Positions 1 to 11,840 of a stretch of DNA of 64,000 nucleotides are shown here, piece after piece (position 1 is the first letter of the stretch; every line of letters begins with the position of its first letter). The notes under the pieces are model-generated. The model saw nothing but the letters and a program-made list of their open reading frames with translations, did not search any database and was not told the origin of the DNA. This DNA comes from Cephalotrichum gorgonifer (Eukaryota > Ascomycota > Sordariomycetes > Microascales > Microascaceae). The translations under genes were made by a program, and so were the position numbers. The stretch lies in contig ONZQ02000016.1 in the NCBI GenBank assembly GCA_900312665.1, forward strand, positions 276,276 through 340,275, in the 5' to 3' direction.

Positions 1-1025
1 ACTCGCAGGTCGCTACCGGCGTGACCCTCGTCGACGGGACCGTCTATACCGCCAGCAAGGAAGTCATCCTCTCCGCGGGCGCCATCCAGTCGCCCGCCCT
101 CCTCGAGGTCTCGGGCATCGGGCAGGCGGCCGTGCTCGCCGCCGCGGGCGTGCAGCAGAAGATCGAGCTGCCCGGCGTGGGCGAGAACCTCCAGGACCAC
201 CTGCGCATCCAGAGCTCGTACCAGCTCAAGGACGGCTACATCTCCTTCGACAACATCCGCGCCAACGCCACCTACGCCGCCGAACAGATGGCGCGCTGGA
301 AGGCGGGCCAGGTCGGCGCCTACGACTACGCCGGCAGCGGCTACTCCTTCATGACTTGGCCGCAGGCCCTCGACGCCTCTGGCGCCGACGCCCTCGTCGC
401 CCTGGCCGAGGAGGCCGCCGCCGCGGACCCCCACCCCGTCACGGCCAAGAAGCTCGAGTTCCTCTCCGACGCCTCCGTCCCGCAGCTCGAGGTCATCTTC
501 TCCGACGGCTACACCGGCGTCAAGGGGTACCCGGCGGCCACCGACCCTTTGTTCGGCAACCAGTACATCACCCTCATCGCGGGCCTCATGCACCCGCTTG
601 CCCGCGGCAGCATCCACATCGACGCCGCCGGCGCGCCCGTCATCGACCCCAACTTCTTCAGCAACGAGCACGACGTCCAGGCCCTCGTCGACGCAATAAA
701 GTACTGCCGCCGCATCTCGCAGACGGAGCCCTTCGCGAGCCTGTGGGACGTCGAGTACGAGCCCGGCGAGGCCACGCAGACGGACGAGCAGTGGCGCGAC
801 TTCGTCATGAAGACGTCGCTGAGCATCTTCCACCCCACCGGCACCTGCGCCATGCTGCCGCGGGCCGACGGGGGCGTCGTGGACAGCGACCTGCGCGTGT
901 ACGGGACCAAGAACCTGAGGGTCGTGGACGCGAGTATCATTCCCCTGCTGATCTCGGCGCATATCCAGACGGCCGTGTACGGGATTGCGGAGATTGCGGC
1001 GGAGAAGATTATTGACGCGGCTTAA
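1..1025 (+). CDS. GMC oxidoreductase, 3' part (5' end outside window)
   Basis: FAD-dependent GMC family oxidoreductase (glucose/aryl-alcohol/choline dehydrogenase type). The frame is open from base 3, so the N-terminal FAD-binding half lies off the left edge. Seen: the second GMC signature (GAIQSPALLEVSGIG, about 30 residues in), the GVGENLQDHL motif that follows it in the family, and the C-terminal catalytic region with FHPTGTCAM (active-site His) and SAHIQTAVYGIAE (second His/Asn position, here His). The stop at 1023-1025 fits the normal family C-terminus. It converges on a P450 gene. Substrate cannot be inferred; fungal members are both secreted and intracellular, and the signal-peptide region is missing. 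High confidence in family. Confidence 0.92.
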   Translation, partial: SQVATGVTLVDGTVYTASKEVILSAGAIQSPALLEVSGIGQAAVLAAAGVQQKIELPGVGENLQDHLRIQSSYQLKDGYISFDNIRANATYAAEQMARWKAGQVGAYDYAGSGYSFMTWPQALDASGADALVALAEEAAAADPHPVTAKKLEFLSDASVPQLEVIFSDGYTGVKGYPAATDPLFGNQYITLIAGLMHPLARGSIHIDAAGAPVIDPNFFSNEHDVQALVDAIKYCRRISQTEPFASLWDVEYEPGEATQTDEQWRDFVMKTSLSIFHPTGTCAMLPRADGGVVDSDLRVYGTKNLRVVDASIIPLLISAHIQTAVYGIAEIAAEKIIDAA

Positions 1026-1411
1026 GGAGGGAGACGTTAGATGTTTTGGAGGCCCTCTGAGGCTAGATTGAGGCTTGGACCAGATGTAAATAGTAGTTTT
1101 TTGTATATAATACTGGTCCGATGATATTAATAATACCAGTCTGTGAATATTATGGTTCGTTCAGGAGCCGCCCTTGACATCCCAGGGTTACCCCGTGCCG
1201 AGAGACGCCCGTCCATATCTCAGAGTGGCCTGATAATACTCGTGATCACACAGCGGCTCGCCGCGAATGGAACTCAAGATAAGGTCCCGAGGAGAAGTTC
1301 ACTACCCTCTGCAGGTCCCTCCCATCGAGCATCCTTATTTGGTACCTCCTTCCAAAACCACCATGACACTAGAACAGCCCCATCAACCTGTCGGCCGTTA
1401 TGCCGGACCTC
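1026..1411. other. Intergenic, between convergent 3' ends
   Basis: About 390 bp between the GMC stop and the P450 stop. AT-rich just after the GMC gene, as expected of a fungal 3' UTR and polyadenylation region. No coding signal seen. Confidence 0.6.
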
Positions 1412-3603
1412 TCAAGGCCCCTGACCGGTTTCACGCCGGGTGAAACGGACAAAGAAGTCGTTCGTCACCCAGAAAACACCATGGAAGAGGCGCATGGGCT
1501 TCTCGGGCCTCACGATGGCCATGTCGTACCGCCGCAGCAACTGGCATATCTTAGCATAGATCAGGTTGCGAGGGGTAGGTCCAAAGAGGCAAGAGGAGGG
1601 GGCAGGGGAGACACGAGGACAGGGGGGTAATAAGGGGCCATGAGGCACCAGGATGTATACTCACCTCTGGAATAAGCTTGTTAATCTCAATCAAAGCAAT
1701 AGTCCTCCCAGGACACGTATTTCTCCCCCCGCCAAATACCATATCAACCGCGCTCACCATCCTCCTCACCCTCGCCCCATCCCCCCCACCCTCAAGCCAC
1801 CTCTCGGGCCGAAACACATCCGCGTCCTCCCCGAAGATGTCCCTCCGGTGCATGAGCCCCACGATGTTCACCGCCAGCTCCGTGCCGCCCGGGAGCTCGT
1901 ACCCCTGCACGGTGTCGCCCCCGGGCGGCACGACCTTGGTCATGAGGCCCGTAGCGGGGGGTACCGCCGCAGGGACTCCCGCACGACGGCCTGGAAGTAG
2001 GGGAGGGAGCGGGCCTCAGCGTCGCGGATGGGCGAACTGATGGCGCCGGCTGCCGCGGCGGCGTCGAGCTCGGATTGGAGTTTGGCGTAGGTTGCGGGGG
2101 AGGTGAGGAGGCAGAGGAGGGTCATGCGGATGGCTGTGGCGACGGTGTCGGAGCCGGCGAGTCTTTTTTTTTGGTTTAGCGGGGAGGGCGCTTGAGGATT
2201 GGAGGAGGGAGAAGGGAGGATGGGGGGCAGGATGGAGGTGTGGTAAGAGGCGAGAGAGGTTGACAGGTTAGAAGAGCGATGGGACGTCGGGAGGGGCACT
2301 TACGTCTCGACATACAACTCCTGCTCAAGCTCGTATCGCGACATGCCGGCGTCGATAAAGCTCTGGAGCATATCTTCCCCTCTCTTACCGCTCCCAAGTC
2401 TCTCAGTGACGCTATCGCGCACGAAGCTTAGCATCATTAGCCATGGGTATCAGATACAAAACACGGGAACCTCCCGCTTTTTCCCCGTCTCGTAGTCCAA
2501 TCTCCCCAAGAAGCGGAAATTATTAAAAAGAAAGGGAAAAAAAAAACAACTCGTCATACATACCCAAACACCGCCCCAGCGCCGCTCTCATCATCAACCA
2601 GCGGCATCGCCAGCCGGAACGGCCACCTCGAAAACAGCCCCGTAAGGCCCGGGATGCACACCACCAGGGCCAGGAGCGGCCAGTACATGTCCGTGTCGGC
2701 CAGGAAGCCGTGGAGGTCCTCGTCGCGGCGGAGGAAGCCGAAGGGCCGGCCGTGGCTCACCGCGCTGACGACGTCCAGGCTGAAGAACTGCGCGCGCTTG
2801 GCCATGTCGAAGGGCCGGGAGGCGCCGGGGGCAGAGATGTATCGGGACTCGATGAGGGAGATGAAGGTGGCGACTATGGTGTCGATTGCGGGCTCGAAGC
2901 CGCCGTGTTCGCGGCCGGAGTACTTTTGTCTAAGGGTTGGTTTCTCTTCTGTGGATAGTGGGAGGGAAGGGAGGGTGGAGATGGCTGGATAGCGGATAAG
3001 GGACCGGGGATGGGGGATGGGGAAGGACTTGAGACTTACACCACCCGCCAGCTTCGCACGAAGCGCCTTGTGCTCCTCTGCGTCGGTCACGCTAAAGACA
3101 TTACTCACAAGGGGCGGGATGGCGACGGAGGAGTAGAAGGAGCCTTTAGTATACGGGCTCCTCACGCCCACGACGCGGCCGAAGGTTTCCGGGTCGCTGT
3201 ACATGACGATGTTAGGTCCGATGCGGACCAGGGGCCCTGGCCATCATCAGCTTTCTCAGCTCTTCATAAACAGGCAGAACATGACATGGAAAGACAGTGT
3301 GTTCTGAAGCATGGGGGCTTGGGGTGGCGATGAGGAAGGCGTTTTACCATATTTCCTATCCAGCGCCGGCAGGTCCTCGTACATCCTACCCCTGGAGAGG
3401 AGCTTGAAGAGAGAATACGGCGTCCAGAAGGGGCCGGGGACGTGTGAGAGGCGGTACCATTTGTAGAAGGCATAGCTCGACGCCGAGAGGAGCAGGGCCG
3501 CAATTCCGGAGGCAGCTCCTCGTGCGAAGAGGGCAGCGAGCCCGCTGGGATGGTTCCCAAGGAAGGATAGAGAGCAACGGGGGGTCAAAGTAAAGCTCAG
3601 CAT
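1412..3603 (-). pseudogene. Cytochrome P450 (pisatin demethylase/benzoate hydroxylase-like), one-base frameshift
   Basis: Haem-thiolate monooxygenase, six exons: 3603-3348, 3236-3040, 2922-2564, 2426-2304, 2162-1665, 1540-1412, all with GT-AG borders and agreeing phases. Seen: an N-terminal membrane anchor followed by a proline hinge (HVPGPFW), the I-helix LAGSDT, the ExxR motif ESLRR, the PERW region and the haem loop FGGGRNTCPGR with the Cys ligand. Between ExxR and the haem loop the frame breaks: a run of six G at 1956-1961 makes the frame terminate shortly after RRYPP, whereas a seventh G joins it exactly to the ATGLMTKVVPPGG segment. With that base the protein would be about 520 aa, normal for a fungal P450. 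So this is either a recent pseudogene or a homopolymer error. Neighbouring GMC and P450 genes could act together, but that is inference. Confidence 0.9.
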
Positions 3604-5058
3604 GGTGTTTTTTTTTTTTCAGATGACTTTAGATGACCCCTTCGGGTGCGGATTCTGGGGGAGTACGCCGGTCCTATGGGCTTTAAGTATCCCTGAGCTC
3701 CGTTTATGAGCACTCAGAGAGCTTATCTTCCCTCCCTTCCCTCCCTCACCTCACGGCGTGATATCCCCGGGACTGCGCAACCGGAAGGGCATTCAGCCCA
3801 GCCCTCCTCTCCTGGCGATATAATGTCGCCGGTCGGTGAAGGACATGCCGATTGAGTGACGGGATTTGATGGCACGGGAGTGGATGATACTCGCGGCAAG
3901 GGAGAGAGGTAATCTTGGCACGGTATACGGCGCTGGGATTTGATTAGCTTGGAGGGTATTGCTTCCTTCGGTATGGTTGCATTGGCCTTTCATCCCTTGC
4001 GTCTCGCAGGGCCCTCCCCACAGCCTGTCGTCTACGGTTGGAGTCGGCGAAGGAGCGGTGATGAGCCTAAGGAGGCGGGGTGTGGTGTGGACAGAGGCGA
4101 GGGTTCCGCGAAGGGGAGGTCGGGTGGGGAAGGAGGGCAACGACGGCTCTTAGGGATCACTTGATATAATCTGCACACTCCTGCTATGTTCCTGTCCTGG
4201 AAGAAGCTGGTTCGTAATATTGATTGCTCTGGCCGGCTAGGCTGTCCCAGCCCACCTCGCCCCCATCCAGTGTGATGGAGCAGCAGTCATCTCGCATAGC
4301 GCCGATAGTCCCTTCAGTGAAGCTGGAAAGCCTAGGTACGGAAGCGCAGAAGGTGGCAGGTGATGCCCCGATCCGCAAGAGGGACAAGAACGGAAGAGGG
4401 CAATATTTGTTTGCTTCCCTGCTGAACATCTCCGAGAAAACTGCCATTGGAAGAAGGCATGACCTTGACAGCGGCGAGACTAAGTAATCACGCAATGAGG
4501 CTCGGATCTGAGAGGTCTACCTCAAAATAAAAGAAAAGTCGAAAGCCACGGGGCTCTTGTTGCGGATGATAAATATCTCGAGACCCTTCCGCAGCCCAAG
4601 TTTGGTGGCCCTCTCAACCTCGAGACTACTGACCTGCATGGTGGTGTCTTGAGCTGGGGCATCCGGTTCTGGGGTCTGGGATCTGGGTGCTGCTGGTACC
4701 AGGTTGGGATATCAGCCTTCCTGGTGCGTGCGATTCCGTATTTAATAATATGTCATCTAATATTTCCCGGACTGGGTCTTCCGCTCTGCATGCTGCGAAG
4801 ATATTATTCCAAAATTGGATCTGAGACCTTGAGAGCAATGAAATTGAGTAGGCAGTGACAAAGTGACTTCCAAAGAGCATCGGGCAAAAGAGTGGGTCCC
4901 CATCTCGCTGCCTCAGGCCTCAGCTGCCAACCAATCACGGCCTCGCCAATCCACCCACCCGCCATCAATCGCTTCACCATGTCGAATAATCAACAGCAAC
5001 CTCACTCGACACACGCAGCCCAGCCTCCCTCTCCAATTGAGTCCGACAAGCCGCAAAT
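3604..5058. other. Intergenic region
   Basis: About 1.45 kb between the P450 start and NDUFB7; both genes are transcribed outward, so both promoters lie here. A pyrimidine/T-rich stretch sits just upstream of the P450 start. Short open frames on both strands show no recognisable protein. Confidence 0.5.
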
Positions 5059-5604
5059 ATGACGTCCCCAGATGCTGCCGAAGCTCCCAGGAGTACGCGC
5101 CCCCCACCTGTCTTCCCCACAGACCCTTCCTACCTACTCCCCGGGCGGACAAAGGCGCGAGGAGGACAAGAGCTAATTCTGGGAACGAACAACACAGGAG
5201 CGACCCGCGAGGAGATGCGGGAGGCGAAGCTCCCCCTCGCCTACAGGGATAGCTGCGCCCACCTTCTCATCCCCCTCAACAAGTGCCGCTTCGACAACTA
5301 CTACCTGCCGTGGAAGTGCAACGTGAGCCGAACCCCCCGACCACCCCGGAGACATAAACGCTCTCCCCTCCAAAGCCCAATTCCTACCAATGCAGCGAGC
5401 CACCCTTTCCCTTACGGGGCTCCGGGGCCACTGTCGGAATTGGGACTTGAATAACGGTAACGGCTGCTGACGTGAGGTTTTTCTTCTCCCGGGACACAGG
5501 ACGAGAGGCACAGCTACGAGAAGTGCCAGTACGAGGAGTTCCAGAAGCGAGTCGCCAAGATGGACGAGCTCCGCGCGGCGAAGGGTGGCGCGAGGACGAA
5601 CTAG
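5059..5604 (+). CDS. NDUFB7: NADH:ubiquinone oxidoreductase subunit NDUFB7/B18
   Basis: Accessory subunit of mitochondrial complex I, on the intermembrane-space face. Two exons, 5059-5322 and 5500-5604 (donor AAC|gtgagc, acceptor cacag|GAC), giving 122 aa. Diagnostic: a twin CX9C pair, CAHLLIPLNKC and, across the splice junction, C-NDERHSYEK-C. Such pairs form the CHCH fold oxidised by the Mia40 pathway. The segment EEMREAKLPLAYRDSC is also typical of B18. The start is the first ATG of the open frame. Length fits the family. The gene symbol is the animal ortholog's name. Confidence 0.95.
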
Positions 5605-6208
5605 ACGTGGCGGGGGTTTTGAGCAGGGGGGAATACCTATCGAGCTTTGCCAGAGAGCCAAAGGACGAGGACCTTTTCTTTTTTTTTGGCTCAAGGAGCG
5701 AGATATTCTGTACATCACGATGGCACACAAACTTCGAATAGACCGGCCTTTTTGATCCAAACGTCCCCCGTTCGGGCATTCCCGCTGTTCCGAACCCGAG
5801 CTTTTTTTTTCCCATGGGCGAAGGGGAGCGTTTTCGGGGTTGGTGTAGGGATACCTGTGGGGTGGACTACCGGGAGGCTCTGGGATAGAAAATGGGGAGC
5901 GAGTGGTGATGTGACTTCGTTGCTGAGTGGTATGGTACTGACTGGTATCTGCAGGGGATATAACAAAAACAAACAGGATGTACGCTCGAACGACAATCTG
6001 CCCATCGGGCCTCCGACCTCCATATCCCAAACGAATGACAATTGTGGGAGAGCTGGGAATAGAGTCCAATCCCCCCCGTTTCCTGGTTCCCAATTCCCAA
6101 TTTCCCGTAACCTGCCCGCAGAAGAAAAACAGTCTGGAACCCCGTCCGATATCCCACCATTTCCCAAGAACCCAGAGAACGCAAAATAAAAAAGGAGCGG
6201 ATGAGCTA
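5605..6208. other. Intergenic, convergent 3' regions
   Basis: About 600 bp between NDUFB7 and the FHA-domain gene, which converge. Contains several T and C homopolymer runs. I looked on the minus strand for a kinase domain continuing the FHA gene and saw none of its motifs. Confidence 0.5.
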
Positions 6209-6949
6209 TTACTCATAAACGGGAATAACAGGATCCCACGGCCTGGCCACATTCCAGAGAAATGTCTGCGGGCCCTTCCCCTCCTCCTCAACCGTGTGCT
6301 TCACGAACCCCCTCTCCCTCCCCCTGCGGCCCGCTTCTCCCGCCGCCGCCGTCCTCCCCGAGAACAGCGGCGCGACAGCCGCCTCCCGCCTGCCCGCCAA
6401 CTCCATCAAGAAGTCGTCCACCCTCCTCACGTACCCCCGCGCGCGCCCCGCCTCGGGGTTGACCACGACCTGGAACCGCACGGTCTGGATGTCGACCACC
6501 AGCGTCCCCACGCGGTCCGGGAACCCGCACTCGGCGCCGCTGCTCAGGACCCAGGTGAAGTCGCGCTTGTCGCCGTTGCTCCGGTCGTCGTACCATACCG
6601 CCGTGCCGTTCTTGGAGGTGTCGCGCAGCACTAGGCGCGACTCGGCGTCGAAGGTGAGGTGGCAGTGGCGCCTGCTGATCCCGGGGAGCTTCGGGAGGAC
6701 GACATCACAGGAGGGGTCGGTGCCCATGAGCAAGCCGAGGTGGGACTTTGGCCTGTGGGAGAGGGAGAGGCGGAGGGCGGGGCCGGTGTAAGGCGTGTTG
6801 TCGAGGGGGCTGAGGAGCGGTGGTGGGGAGGAGGCGAGGAGCGGGAGGGAGGGGGTGGAGAGGGCGGCGTTTTGGGGGTTCTGGATGGCCTGCAGTGCCA
6901 GGGGGTTGCCGAAGGAGGGGACGAGCCAGGCGATTGTGTCGGAGTCCAT
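6209..6949 (-). CDS. FHA-domain protein
   Basis: Single-exon ORF, 246 aa. A forkhead-associated phosphothreonine-binding domain spans about residues 70-150: the glycine of MGTDPSCDVVL, the core GISRRHCHLTF (Ser-Arg-x-x-His) and SKNGTAV (Asn-Gly) are all present. The N-terminal 60 residues are Pro/Ser-rich. The last 30 residues (KGPQTFLWNVARPW) resemble the start of a protein-kinase glycine-rich loop in fungal FHA-kinase proteins, but the frame stops there and no kinase motifs follow. It is therefore either a genuine FHA-only protein or a kinase truncated at its catalytic domain. The role (phospho-signalling) is inferred from the domain only. Confidence 0.82.
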   Translation of the reverse strand: MDSDTIAWLVPSFGNPLALQAIQNPQNAALSTPSLPLLASSPPPLLSPLDNTPYTGPALRLSLSHRPKSHLGLLMGTDPSCDVVLPKLPGISRRHCHLTFDAESRLVLRDTSKNGTAVWYDDRSNGDKRDFTWVLSSGAECGFPDRVGTLVVDIQTVRFQVVVNPEAGRARGYVRRVDDFLMELAGRREAAVAPLFSGRTAAAGEAGRRGRERGFVKHTVEEEGKGPQTFLWNVARPWDPVIPVYE

Positions 6950-9013
6950 CGTGTCGGGTCTTGTGTTGTGTTGTGATCTGTCGTGTTGCGTGGAGTGTGG
7001 AGTGTGGCGTGTTATTAGTTTGGAATGGTGTAAGTTTGGACGACAGGTGAGATGGGTCTTTCCGGGACCGAAGATCGAATCGATGGATATACAAATAATA
7101 AAAATAAAGTAAGGAAAAGGGGCAATAGTTGGGGGTATCCGAGTGTTTCGCAGGCGTATAAAACCGAGAGAACGAAGAAAGACAGCAATAGTACGAGCCG
7201 CTGAAGGAGAGTCGAGGCAGACGACCAGATTAATACCCTAGCATCGATATGACAATGTGGAATGAGTGTGGGGATTTCAGGCTCGGAAGAGTCAGAAACT
7301 GTGATATGTAGGGTTATATCTCGATTTGATTCGAGTAGGCAAGGAAAAAGAAAAAAGAAACAACAAATAGCACAGACGGGTCCAATACGAAGAGAAGCTC
7401 GAGAAAGACTACATGAGGAGAGCCCAACGTTCTTATACAAAGTATGCTCAGTGGTCCCACGTTACCCGTTCTCCGTATTTGGGCGTTGTTTTGGTTCCCC
7501 CGGCCCCGGGTTGTTTACATTGTCGCCACTCCGGCGACCTTTCCTGGCCAGCAGGAGGGTGTGAAGGACGGCCAGGAGGAGAAGAAGTGTTACAGAGGCG
7601 GACTGGTTGCGAAGGGAGAGGGGTTACAGAGGGAGAAGGGTTCAGGTCTACAGTCGCTGGCAGCCTAACAATATGCCACTTGGTAACAAGATTCGCATCT
7701 GCCACCGGGTAGAGTTTCGAGTACGGGGTACTCACGACGTGGATCGCCCATGGTGGGTGGTGGTTGGGATGCCGCGCAGTCAGTGTGTTGGGAACGGGCG
7801 CTTCCCAGCCAATCGATCCGGTAAACACTGGCGCGGCAGACGCACGACAGCTGTTCGGCAGGACGAGCCAGAGTGCTGAAGAGAAAAAGTGTGAGCGTGA
7901 GTGCTTTTGAAACAAGGGGAGATAGGCAGCAGTAAAATACAGGCCGTTCCCTCCCCTCTTCACGTCCACTGTCTTGAGCAATCTGGTGCATCGATCCAGA
8001 GTCGTTCGTTGCCACCGACGACAGCATCGCCAGGCACAGAGCACCGCGACGAAACACGAAACCGGGTAACACAGAGCACGGGACACGGTCGGCGATGCTG
8101 TGTTCCCATTTTCAAATGCATTGGTCCTGTTGCCTTTTGGTCCCTGCATATGCAATCCATTAACTGGGTATGGTTCCCACTCGTTCGATGTCGTGATGTT
8201 CTAATCTGAGCTTCAAAAAACTTCAATGCGGCATAAAATAAAAAGTGGTGGTACTTACGAGGGTACCCACCAGTGGTGCAAGCACAAGCCAAAAAAAAAA
8301 GTATCTCCTTCCTCCGCCGGACCGGCCTCCGTGTCCCCCACCCGAACCCCCCTTAGCTAATAGTTTCTCAGCCACAAGTATCTCCTCGGTACCCGTATAC
8401 TACCCCGCCATCATGTTCCCCCTCCTCACCCCACTCCAGCAACCTGCGTCCCACCAGGTTTCCTGTACCACCAGCTGTACCTCCTCGGCAATATCCCCAC
8501 GCGATTTTCGGGATTAGCAATCCGCGGTCTTCGGACTCGCCCATGTGGCTCTTCGGCTCGTCATCCTTCAGTGATCAATGACTAATGAGGCTAAACGGTG
8601 TTTTCGCCGGTATTATTGGACTTCCATCCCCCCCATATCCGTAAATCCTAGAGAGAGGAAAAGAACTTTCTCGCGCTCTTTTCCCATTCACCTCACCCAG
8701 CATTCTATGTTCCCCCCGTCCCAATTCGAACAGTATTCGCGAGAGACTCGTTCAGCTGTCACATCCAGGGTTTGACGACACTCGATACTCACAGACGGCG
8801 GGTAGAGATCCCTGAGACATTGCCGCCCCGCCCCAAGCGTGTTCCTAGCCCTCTTCGGGCCCACTCCGCCTTCGGCACCCCCCCTCTTACCATACTCGTA
8901 CTCACTCCAATCTCGTAAGCGAATCGATCAATCCGAGCGCATACCTTACTCGTGCCTCTAAACAACCACCGACCCCATACCCACGAACCTACATCGGTTT
9001 CTCCCCCCAGAAC
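6950..9013. other. Long intergenic region (2.06 kb)
   Basis: Divergent upstream region shared by the FHA gene (-) and GTP cyclohydrolase II (+). Overlapping frames exist on both strands (for example about 7448-8155 minus), but their translations are Ser/Pro/Arg-rich without domains, introns or codon bias, so I do not call them. The last kilobase before RIB1 is C-rich on the plus strand, as in a fungal 5' leader. Confidence 0.5.
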
Positions 9014-10298
9014 ATGCCTCAATTCACCTCAGAAACACCTCAGCTCGCCTCGGCGGGCTCCCCTGCCCCCGCCGCCGACACCTGGGCCGAGGACACCACA
9101 GCGCAGCTCCCCTCCTTCTACTCCCCGCAATCCCAACCAGCCCGCGAGACCACCTCCGACCCCACCAGCGCATCAGCACCCCTCAAACCCATCCCATCAA
9201 CCGACCGCCTCGATCTCCAGTCCCCGATACCGACCCCCGCGAAAGACGCCGTCGTCCCGCCTCCGCCCTCGCTCCTCTCCCCCGCCTTCACCCCGCCCGC
9301 CACCCCGGGCACGCCCACCCCCGGCAACGCCCAGCGCCTCAACAGCGTGTCCGTAGACAGCACGATACCCGAGGGCGGGTGCGGCACGAAGCGGCCCCGC
9401 CTCCTCGAGACCCTCCCCGAGGTCCAGTGCATCGTGCGCGCGCGCATCCCCACCGTCTCAGGCACGGAGATGTTCCTGCACCTGTACACCAACAACGTCG
9501 ACAACAAGGAGCACCTGGCCATCGTGTTCGGCCCGCACATCCGCAGCCGGTCGCTCGACGCGCCGCGCGAGGGAGAGACGGAGATGGATAGGATGATCCG
9601 CGGGGCGTACACGGGGAAGCTCTACCCGGGGCGGACAACCAGCCGCGCGGCGGAGAGCGAGGCGGGGTCGGCGGCGGCGGCGGCGAAGCCCGCGGGGGGC
9701 CCGCCGCTCGTGAGGATCCACTCGGAGTGCTACACGGGGGAGACGGCGTGGTCGGCGCGGTGTGACTGCGGCGAGCAGCTGGACGAGGCGGCGCGGCTGA
9801 TGTCGCACCCGGACAACAGCGCCGCGGGCGGGATAATAATCTACCTGAGGCAGGAGGGGCGCGGGATCGGGCTGGGCGAGAAGCTGAAGGCGTACAACCT
9901 GCAGGACCTGGGGTCCGACACCGTCGAGGCGAACCTGCTGCTGAGGCACCCGGCCGACGCGAGGAGCTACGGGCTCGCGACGGCGATGCTGCTGGACCTG
10001 GGGCACCCCGAGGTCAGGCTGCTGACGAACAACCCCGAGAAGATCAGGGCCGTGGAGGGGCCCGGGAGGGAGGTGGTGGTCAAGGAGAGGGTGGCGATGG
10101 TGCCGCTGTCGTGGAAGGGGGAGAAGGGGATCAGGAGTCGGGAGGTGGAGGCTTATTTGGAGACGAAGGTGAGCTACGATCCGGTTTTCCCTCCCTATTT
10201 CCTTTTTACGCTTTGCGGTCCTAGTTGATGATCGGATGGTTTCTAACGACGCTTTTCTTTTCTAGATCAAGAAGATGGGCCACATGCTAGACTTCTAG
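9014..10298 (+). CDS. RIB1: GTP cyclohydrolase II (riboflavin biosynthesis)
   Basis: Converts GTP to 2,5-diamino-6-ribosylamino-pyrimidinone phosphate, formate and pyrophosphate, the first committed step of riboflavin synthesis. Two exons, 9014-10168 and 10266-10298; the second is only 11 codons (IKKMGHMLDF and stop), after donor AAG|gtgagc and acceptor tctag. Total 395 aa. Seen: zinc ligands in HSECYTGE and RCDCGEQ, the active-site segment LRQEGRGIGLGEKLKAY, DLGSDTVEAN, and LLTNNPEK. The first about 130 residues are a low-complexity Pro/Ser/Thr extension common in fungal orthologs. Without the intron the ORF would read on to 10228 with a non-conserved tail. Confidence 0.95.
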
Positions 10299-11840
10299 GT
10301 ATCGGAAGGCAAGAAGGACTCGGCAGGGAAGAGGGGGAGGGGGGGTGGAAGAGATGGGGAGGGAAAAGGGAGTCTCTGGTTTCATCAGCATATAACATAG
10401 AGATGCGACGGGAGGTCTCGTTCCGCACAAATGGGAGGGGAAGGGCGTTAGATATATCGGGCGGCGGGGAAATTTCTCCGTTCTTTTTGGCATTTTTGGG
10501 TTTCTAGTAATTTCGCCCTTACAGTACAAGTACACCAAATACACTTGCTTGCAACCATTGAGCGGGTGTTAGAGGGGGGCCAGGTGAGGAGCCTATATAG
10601 ATAGTCATGTTTGATGTTTGGTTTGGGTAGCTTCGCGATGGATATGATGTGTGAGAGCTTCGTTGTCCCGCATAACATGAAAGAAGAAGAAGAAAAAGAG
10701 GAAGAGCAAGAGAAGAAGACGTCCCCGGCTAAGTTTGAAGAAGACGCAATTGCAAAAGATGGGAGGCTAAGGAATACATGATTGCAAAGGATGGGGGTTC
10801 GGGGAATGTGCAATTGAAAGCATCATACTTGTCTGCAGTTAGTTGAGGGTGGAGAATCATGCATGTGCCCAAACGAATGTCGCAAGATATCATCGCAGCC
10901 GACATTCCCACGCCAGAATGTCACATTGTACTTGAAGATACCACTGTTCTCCGATTCGGGCCCCAATAATATATACATGTATTCTTGAAAGGTAGTACTC
11001 GTTTCCGGTTGGTGGTGCGCTGGGGATGTATGCCCACATGGGAAATTCGGCTCTCGTGATATCTGGGCTGGTGACAGCTTCACACCGAAACGCCCGCGCG
11101 AACCATCACTTCCACCACATCGCAACCACCAAAAGAGGTACGAGAGCATTGAAACTAAGAAACGTCACTGCTGATATAGATTTATCTGTCTCGCGCCTTA
11201 TTTCCACGGATACTAAGTGCCAGCCCTGTTATGTTCTTTGGCCTCTGGGCTCTTGGTCTGTCCTACACACTCTCTCATGTCAAGCCAAGCAGTTTTCATG
11301 GAACCATATCGTACTCCGCCAGATCGTCCCCAATAGCGCGGCGTCGAACAAAACGACTTTCCGCATGCACTTAAGACTCAATTCAAAATAGATACTTAAT
11401 TGGTCCATTAGTACAATTCAATTCCATGGGCACCCACGTCCAGAGTTCCTCCCTCGCGAGCGTCCCCACTAATACCCTTAACGGAAGGAGCGACGTTCGT
11501 TCTGCCGCCGTCCCATCCCCGCGGTCGCGCTTTCCCGTGACGTACAGGCGGCAGGTGGCTTTCAACGCGCCAAACTCACCACCCAAAAAAAAAATGGGCC
11601 GAACAGCTTCCCTAAGCTACCTAACCACATCACCCCGTCTCTCTTTCCCGCCTACACACTCCTCTCGCTCTCCTTTCTCCCACGCGTCCCGGTATTCGAA
11701 TTCCTCCTATCTAGAAATAGCAATCGCCAACTTTTAGCTCCCAATCCGGACCGACAACCCCCGAAATTCAAGACAGGAAGTGAAAACCTACCAGCGAAAA
11801 CCCGCGAGACCAGAGCCGAGACAACGGCGCGGCCGCCACC
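10299..11840. other. Intergenic region
   Basis: About 1.5 kb downstream of RIB1 and upstream of the coilin-like gene. Purine-rich patches (around 10680-10720) and an A-run near 11585. Short frames on both strands look like noise. Confidence 0.5.

Noticed and set aside
5173..6291. 372-codon minus-strand frame as a kinase domain continuing the FHA gene
   Set aside because: Different frame, no kinase motifs, and it overlaps NDUFB7.
7448..8155. 235-codon minus-strand frame
   Set aside because: No domain, no codon bias, overlaps several equally long frames; likely chance in GC-rich promoter DNA.
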